This document shows positions 5,818 through 10,564 of a stretch of DNA of 10,564 nt, piece after piece. A program made the position numbers and the translations under genes. Each line of letters starts with the position of its first letter. The first letter of the stretch is position 1. The stretch is from Spirochaetales bacterium. GTDB taxonomy: Bacteria; Spirochaetota; Spirochaetia; Sphaerochaetales; Sphaerochaetaceae. The notes below the pieces were generated by a model. The model saw nothing but the letters and a program-made list of their open reading frames with translations, did no database searches and was not told the DNA's origin. The stretch is from positions 1 to 10,564 of the forward strand of contig JAGBRG010000205.1 in the NCBI GenBank assembly GCA_017632495.1, given 5' to 3'.

Positions 5818-7486
5818 CGTTGATGGACTCCTTGAGTTTGGAAAGGGCGATCTTTGTCTCGGCGGCCGTCTCTCCTAAAAGGGATGCAATTTCCTGGACG
5901 ATGCGCATCTGCTTCTCAACGACCTTGTCGGCAACTTCTACCGTCTCGCGGCCGATACTCTCTTTCTTTCTGCGCTCGCGCTCCTCTTCGGTGACATCGT
6001 GCATTATTCCTATGACAAGTCTCCCGTCCTCTGCCGGGACTATGGTCTGCTCAACATGACGGTCACATTCTGAAAGATAGACTCTCTGGTTGTAGATTCC
6101 CTGCTTGGTTCTCTGAACACGCATGAAATCATCAGGGCTCATGATGCGCACAAGCTGGTCTCCGAGAATGTCGCTCTTGTACCTGATGTTAAGAAGACGG
6201 ACCGCGGCATTGTTGATCTGCTGAACTTCCATGCGGTCGTTTACGACAATCAGTGCGTTGGGGGTGTTCTTTACAATAGTGTCGGAGAAGTTTTCTGCCT
6301 TTTCCTTCAAGAACGGCAGACACATGGAGACAACGGCCTTGCCCTGGAAGATTGCTATTGCCTTGTCCCTGCAGGTCTCGTAGCCGCAGGAGCCGCAGTT
6401 AAGCTCATCGGAGGGCTTGAACTTGCCCATCTCGTGAAGGATGTTCTGTATTTCAAACTCCGAAGGCATTACCGCCTGATGCTCTATCGGAGAGTATGTG
6501 TACTTTATCTTTGCAACCTCGGGCTGCTTTACATCAAAATCCTTGCTTCCTGCATAGGAAGATACGGAGATGTAACCCTTGACCGGGCTGTGGTGATGCT
6601 TTTCCATCACAGGACCGCCGATGCAGCCGCCGATACAGGCGGACATCTCTATGAAGCTGTTTCTGATATTGCCCTTTTCAATGTCCTTCAGGGCTGCTAT
6701 GCAGTTTTCAACTCCGTCCAGGGCAAGATAGGTGTAGCCCTTTTCATTGCAATCCATTGTCTTGAGGATTCCGCCTGTTGTGGGGAAGAACCTTGCACGG
6801 CTTTCCTCTGTGCTGTCCAGATCTTTTTTAAGCTCGATCTGCTCATTCTTCAGCCACTGGGAAAGCTCCTCGAAGGTCAGAACTGCATCCACTGAGCCGT
6901 TTGAGTAGTCGGCCTCGTCCTTTTTGGCTACACAGGGACCGATGAAGACAGTCTTTGCCTCAGGGATTCTGCGCTTGATATCGGCGCAGTGGGCCTGCAT
7001 CGGGGTTGTGACGTTGGCAAGATAGGGCAGAAGGGAAGGAAAGTATTTTCTTATAAGAAGGTTGATGGAGTGACAGCATGAAGAAATCAGGATGTTCGGC
7101 TTTTCTTCCTTGAGCATCCTTTCGTATTCACGCTTTACGATGGTGGCGCCTATGGCTGTTTCCTCAACATCGTGAAAGCCCAGCTTCTTCAGGGCCTCGC
7201 GCATGCTCTCGATTCCAACTCCGTCATAGTTTGCGATGAAAGACGGAGCCAGGGAGACCACAACAGGGTTTTCGCCGGAAAGAAGGACCTTGACCTTCTC
7301 AGTGTCATCGACAATCTCCTTGGCATCCTGGGGGCAGACGACGAAGCAATGTCCGCAGAGGATGCACTCGTTGGATATGATGTTCGCCTGACCTGCCGAA
7401 AAGCGTATGGATTTCACGGGGCAGTGTCTGATGCACTTGTAGCAGTTTTTGCAGTTTGATTTCTTGAGTCTGAGGTGTTCCGCCAT
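5810..7486 (-). CDS. Sensory-type [FeFe] hydrogenase with PAS domain (HydS/HfsB-like)
   Basis: This 558-residue cytoplasmic iron-sulfur protein probably senses H2 or redox state. In order it contains two ferredoxin-type [4Fe-4S] motifs (C12, C15, C18, C22 and C41, C44, C47, C51) and a hydrogenase catalytic domain (about 70-340) with H-cluster motifs SSCCHS (135-140), GPCVAKKDE (183-191) and SACIGGCIGGP (282-292). Then come a further four-cysteine cluster motif (C364, C367, C372, C389), a PAS domain (about 398-497) and a helical tail (about 498-558). All four expected H-cluster cysteine ligands are present (C138, C185, C284, C288), and C137 matches the proton-relay cysteine. The P and W of the usual TSCCPxW motif are absent, and the methionines of the usual second and third motifs are G183 and S282, as in sensory rather than high-turnover enzymes. 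GGAGAGA (7491-7497) precedes the ATG. It is the first gene of a two-gene operon with the phosphatase. No maturation genes are in the window. Confidence 0.9.
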   Translation of the reverse strand: MAEHLRLKKSNCKNCYKCIRHCPVKSIRFSAGQANIISNECILCGHCFVVCPQDAKEIVDDTEKVKVLLSGENPVVVSLAPSFIANYDGVGIESMREALKKLGFHDVEETAIGATIVKREYERMLKEEKPNILISSCCHSINLLIRKYFPSLLPYLANVTTPMQAHCADIKRRIPEAKTVFIGPCVAKKDEADYSNGSVDAVLTFEELSQWLKNEQIELKKDLDSTEESRARFFPTTGGILKTMDCNEKGYTYLALDGVENCIAALKDIEKGNIRNSFIEMSACIGGCIGGPVMEKHHHSPVKGYISVSSYAGSKDFDVKQPEVAKIKYTYSPIEHQAVMPSEFEIQNILHEMGKFKPSDELNCGSCGYETCRDKAIAIFQGKAVVSMCLPFLKEKAENFSDTIVKNTPNALIVVNDRMEVQQINNAAVRLLNIRYKSDILGDQLVRIMSPDDFMRVQRTKQGIYNQRVYLSECDRHVEQTIVPAEDGRLVIGIMHDVTEEERERRKKESIGRETVEVADKVVEKQMRIVQEIASLLGETAAETKIALSKLKESINDD

Positions 7487-7521
7487 CTTTTCTCTCCGTT
7501 ATGAGGGAATTATCCCTGCAT

Positions 7522-7551
7522 ATTCTATTCCGTATGGCTGACACTATGCAA
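7522..7551 (-). promoter_or_regulatory. Candidate promoter of the hydrogenase/phosphatase operon
   Basis: On the minus strand TTGCAT (7551-7546) and TAGAAT (7527-7522) are 18 bp apart, giving initiation near 7515 and a leader of about 29 nt. An inverted repeat AGGGA-ATTA-TCCCT (7504-7517) covers the predicted start site and could be an operator. Confidence 0.5.
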
Positions 7552-7558
7552 GTTTTGG

Positions 7559-7588
7559 TTGTAAACTGTTATCCGCGAAGGTTAAAAT
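7559..7588 (+). promoter_or_regulatory. Candidate promoter of the Cache-MscS gene
   Basis: TTGTAA (7559-7564) and TAAAAT (7583-7588) are 18 bp apart, placing initiation near 7595 and a leader of about 19 nt. GAGGG (7604-7608) lies five bases before the ATG at 7614 and is a modest ribosome site. The element is back to back with the hydrogenase promoter in the 127-bp divergent gap. Confidence 0.5.
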
Positions 7589-7613
7589 AAAGCATTGTAT
7601 TCCGAGGGTTCAA

Positions 7614-10564
7614 ATGAGTATTAAGTGGAATAAGAGAAAGACTCTGATAGTGGTTATGTGGCTCCTGACGGTGCTGGTCTCATGCCTTTTTTTCTATCTG
7701 ATTGAAGGTGCCATTTTCACCAATGTGGCAAAGACTGAGCTTTTGGAGCAGGCGGACATCGTCGCCAACCATATCCCGACCATAGTTCAGAACAATTATT
7801 ATGCTGATATCGGCTCTCTGAAGATTCTGTTTTCAAAGCTAGAGGCCTCGGCCTTCAAGCTGGCAGACTATGAAACGATAGATGAGGCAAAAGAGTTTCT
7901 GGATGACATCTCCGTTTCCTGCGGAGTTTCTAATCTGGTTGTCCTGGACAGAAATGCGAACCTTCTTTACGGAACCCCGGAAGAGGCTGAAGAGCTGGGG
8001 CTTGATGCCGAAAGAATCTGCCAGATGCTGGACAATGACGAGTTTGAGAAAACTGCCGGCAACCTTAAGGGCATCGTCAACTACGAAGATTTTCTGACGC
8101 ACTACTATCTGACAGAAGGCAGCATGAAAGCAGCCGATGATTCCTTCTTTTGGGGAGTCGGAAAAAAATGGATCATTGCCTTCAGTAATGCACGCCCTCA
8201 GGCCGAAATCGATGTCAGAAACTATTTTGACTGGAGAAATGTCCTTCAGCGCATAGCTATCGGAAACTCGGGCTTCCTTGTTGCTATAAAAAGTGATGAC
8301 GGCTCTATATTGTCCAGTCCGGATGGATCTTTGAGAGGAAAGAGCCTCAAGCTTCTCGGTTTGAATGTAAAAGGTCACGGAGAAATCCAGACAGCTGAAG
8401 ATCTTCTGAATGCGTTCCCGATGGATGATATGGTTCTTAATATCAGTTCAAACGGGGTTAAATACTATGCAACAAGACTTGCCCTGGAAGATGCCGTGGT
8501 TCTTGCCCTTCTTCCGAAAGAAGAAGTAGAGTCTGCCATCCGTGGTGTTGTTTCCATGTCCTCGGTTCTGCTGGCTCTGTTTACAGGCCTTATGGCCATA
8601 TATGCCATAATCTATCTCGATGACAGATATGAGAGAGGCACCGGCTGGAACAGGCTTCTTGCCAACAGGCTGAAGATAGCAAGTATCATCACAGTGTCTT
8701 CAATCCTTTTCCTCAGCGCATACCTCTCTTCTCTGGCCTCCTATGCAGACTTGTTCCGTTTCAGCAGGACAAAGGTGAACAATGTCGTAGATATTCTGGA
8801 TAAGAACGAAAAATCCATCGATGAGCTCAAGGAGTGGTTTGATGAAGAGTATCTGACTCGTGCCAAGATAGTCAGAAGCGTCCTAAATCATACTGAAGAA
8901 GAGCGGATTACACAGGAATATATCGCAGAGCTTTGTAAGCTCATGGAAGTCAGCTACATCTACGTCATAGATGAAAACGGAGACATAGTGGTAACCAATT
9001 CCAGATATGACAAGTTCAAGGTTGACGCAAACTCTCCTTTCTATCCCATTTTAGAGGGAAAGCCGGAGCTGGTTTTCAGTTCTGAGTATGACAATCTTAT
9101 GGGAGAGACCTTGGCAAAGGTCGGAGTCTCTCTGATTGAAACCCACAAGCAGGAAGGCGGAATGATTCTTGTTTTCGCCAATCCTTATGAGTCTCAGGAA
9201 ATAGGAAAGAACCTCGGTTATAAGAGCGCCTTCAAGAAGGTGAGCATGACCGATGATTCTGTTCTCATGGTCATAGACAGCGATACGCTCAACATCCTCT
9301 ACATGGCCACAGATATCAATGGAGAGCTTGTTCCGGGCGACGGCTCGTTCAATTACACAGGTCTTAGAGTTTCTTCAATCGGACTTCAGGAAAACAAACT
9401 CAGAGACAATTTCAACGGAAATCTGAAAGTCGGCGATAGGAATTACTTTGCTTCTGTCAAGCGCAGCGGAAACCGTTTCTTCCTTGTAATGAGACCTCTT
9501 GAGGTGAGCTTGATGCAAAACGTCATTCCGATTCTCATCGTTGTTCTGGCTGCATTGACGTTCTGTATTGCATTGATTTTGATTGCATGCAGAAAGTACA
9601 AAATCAAGGATCTTGATAAAGAAACAGGGCTTGGATTCGACAGGATTTCCGAAAGGTATTCCAATGCAAAAATGGTGTTGACCCTGGGAGAGATACTGAG
9701 CAAGAAAAAGCCGTTCTTTGAGGAGCGCTGGCCCAACGACTGCAAGAAATGGAAGGACAAGAGTGCGGAGGAGAAATTCCCGATTCTTACGAAAATCTTC
9801 CTTCTCTTCGCTGTTGCCGAGATTGCGGGTTACGCCTGGCTTGTAGGTTCTGATTCAATCTGGTACTACTGCTTCAACGGAGAGTGGGGAACCGGAGTGA
9901 ACCTCTACACAATCTCCTCCTGTATGCTGTGGATCTGTGTCCTGATCATAGCCAAGATGGTTCTTCACAAGATTCTCTTTTTGATTGCAAAGGTCGCAAC
10001 CCCAAGGGGCGAGACCATCTGCAACCTGCTTGACAGCTATATGGCTTATATCCTGCCGGTTGTGGGATTCTTCGTCTGTCTTGCCAATTTCGGAATCAAT
10101 ACCAAGGCCCTTACCCTCACAGGCGGAGCCGTAGGTGTCATCTTCGGTATCGGATGTCAGACCATCGTCGCCGATATCCTTTCCGGTTTCATAATGGTTC
10201 TCGAGGGCCTTGTCCACAACGGAGACAGGGTTAAGCTTCCTGCCGATGCAAAGATTGTCCTTGGTTCTGCCGATGGTCCCGGCAAGATGGAGCCTGTCTC
10301 AATTGTTCAGAATGTCGGAATCAGAAACATTCTGCTGAAGAAAACCGTGGGCGTTCAGGTTGTCAGAAACAACGAGTTCAGAAACTACATCCTGATGTCA
10401 AAGAATGCAGAACAGTCGGCTATTGTAGAGATTGCCAAAATCCTGGAGAAGGAAGTCGAAGAGAAGTCAATTATCGTGGACAAAGAAGTCGAAAAAGCCA
10501 TGAAAACTGATGGCCACCCGCCTATTGTTCCCGCGTTTGAAGCTCCCAAATCCGTGGAGACTGC
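7614..10564 (+). CDS. Large membrane protein: two Cache-like sensor units fused to an MscS-type channel domain (runs off the right edge)
   Basis: The frame is open for 983 codons with no stop before the window ends. Hydrophobic segments suggest: TM1 about 9-35, an extracytoplasmic region 36-310, TM2 312-335, TM3 353-381, a second extracytoplasmic region 382-636, TM4 637-661, a short cytoplasmic linker, then TM5 722-745, TM6 765-790, TM7 806-827 and a pore-type helix from about 830. The pore helix shows the small-residue pattern of MscS TM3 (TGGAVGVIFGIGCQ, then ADILSGF), followed by LVHNGDRVKL and a beta-domain-like stretch ending VVRNNEFRNYIL, matching the MscS IPN-type segment. The ectodomains have Cache/PAS-like strands (LVVLDRNANLL; IYVIDENGDIV). 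Function is inferred: an ion channel controlled by an extracellular ligand or by tension. It is divergent from the hydrogenase operon. Ectodomain family assignment is less certain than the MscS part. Confidence 0.85.
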   Translation, partial: MSIKWNKRKTLIVVMWLLTVLVSCLFFYLIEGAIFTNVAKTELLEQADIVANHIPTIVQNNYYADIGSLKILFSKLEASAFKLADYETIDEAKEFLDDISVSCGVSNLVVLDRNANLLYGTPEEAEELGLDAERICQMLDNDEFEKTAGNLKGIVNYEDFLTHYYLTEGSMKAADDSFFWGVGKKWIIAFSNARPQAEIDVRNYFDWRNVLQRIAIGNSGFLVAIKSDDGSILSSPDGSLRGKSLKLLGLNVKGHGEIQTAEDLLNAFPMDDMVLNISSNGVKYYATRLALEDAVVLALLPKEEVESAIRGVVSMSSVLLALFTGLMAIYAIIYLDDRYERGTGWNRLLANRLKIASIITVSSILFLSAYLSSLASYADLFRFSRTKVNNVVDILDKNEKSIDELKEWFDEEYLTRAKIVRSVLNHTEEERITQEYIAELCKLMEVSYIYVIDENGDIVVTNSRYDKFKVDANSPFYPILEGKPELVFSSEYDNLMGETLAKVGVSLIETHKQEGGMILVFANPYESQEIGKNLGYKSAFKKVSMTDDSVLMVIDSDTLNILYMATDINGELVPGDGSFNYTGLRVSSIGLQENKLRDNFNGNLKVGDRNYFASVKRSGNRFFLVMRPLEVSLMQNVIPILIVVLAALTFCIALILIACRKYKIKDLDKETGLGFDRISERYSNAKMVLTLGEILSKKKPFFEERWPNDCKKWKDKSAEEKFPILTKIFLLFAVAEIAGYAWLVGSDSIWYYCFNGEWGTGVNLYTISSCMLWICVLIIAKMVLHKILFLIAKVATPRGETICNLLDSYMAYILPVVGFFVCLANFGINTKALTLTGGAVGVIFGIGCQTIVADILSGFIMVLEGLVHNGDRVKLPADAKIVLGSADGPGKMEPVSIVQNVGIRNILLKKTVGVQVVRNNEFRNYILMSKNAEQSAIVEIAKILEKEVEEKSIIVDKEVEKAMKTDGHPPIVPAFEAPKSVET

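Noticed and set aside
6434..6895. A 153-codon plus-strand open frame inside the hydrogenase gene
   Set aside because: The opposite frame encodes conserved hydrogenase cysteine motifs throughout, so this is a mirror frame.
7839..8378. A 179-codon minus-strand open frame
   Set aside because: It is antisense to the long Cache-MscS frame, which is continuous, has recognisable domains and its own start signals.
1..10564. CRISPR arrays, insertion sequences, integrase or attachment repeats
   Set aside because: No regularly spaced repeats, transposase-like proteins or terminal inverted repeats were seen; nearly all of the window is accounted for by genes.

Overview
The window looks like a chromosomal segment from a spirochaete, probably in the Treponema/Sphaerochaeta neighbourhood. 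The clues are the signal peptide style of the binding protein (hydrophobic core ending VFA, then QGAQEAA) and the DnaX N-terminus, which reads ATRKRPQ where most bacteria have a YRKWRPQ-type sequence. The genus assignment is inference. The right-hand gene runs off the end of the window and the dnaX gene runs off the left end.

Layout, left to right. (1) 1-163, minus: 5' end of dnaX (clamp-loader gamma/tau). (2) 211-4383, plus: a binding-protein ABC importer operon. It has a strong extended -10 promoter, a periplasmic binding protein (313-1434), an intercistronic stem-loop, a fused double-domain permease (1532-3244), an ATPase (3247-4323) and a strong terminator. The set is of the Fbp/Afu (ferric iron or sugar-phosphate) type; its substrate cannot be read from sequence. 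(3) 4388-4624, minus: tRNA-Ser(GGA) followed after 2 nt by the SRP 4.5S RNA, with their own sigma70-type promoter. (4) 4642-7486, minus: a two-gene operon of a sensory-type [FeFe]-hydrogenase/PAS protein and an overlapping SpoIIE/PP2C-type phosphatase. (5) 7614 to the right edge, plus and divergent: a very large membrane protein with two TM-Cache-TM sensor units, apparently an internal duplication, fused to an MscS-type channel module.

How they work together. The importer genes form one transcription unit in which the stem-loop probably keeps binding-protein mRNA more abundant than permease and ATPase mRNA. tRNA-Ser, SRP RNA and dnaX are neighbours in many bacteria (for example Bacillus subtilis, in the order tRNA-Ser, scr, dnaX). 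Here they keep that order and strand but are split by the importer operon, which suggests the operon was inserted there. The hydrogenase/PAS and phosphatase pair is a plausible redox or H2 sensor with a protein-dephosphorylation output. The Cache-MscS fusion is the most unusual gene: it suggests a channel that responds to extracytoplasmic ligands as well as, or instead of, membrane tension.
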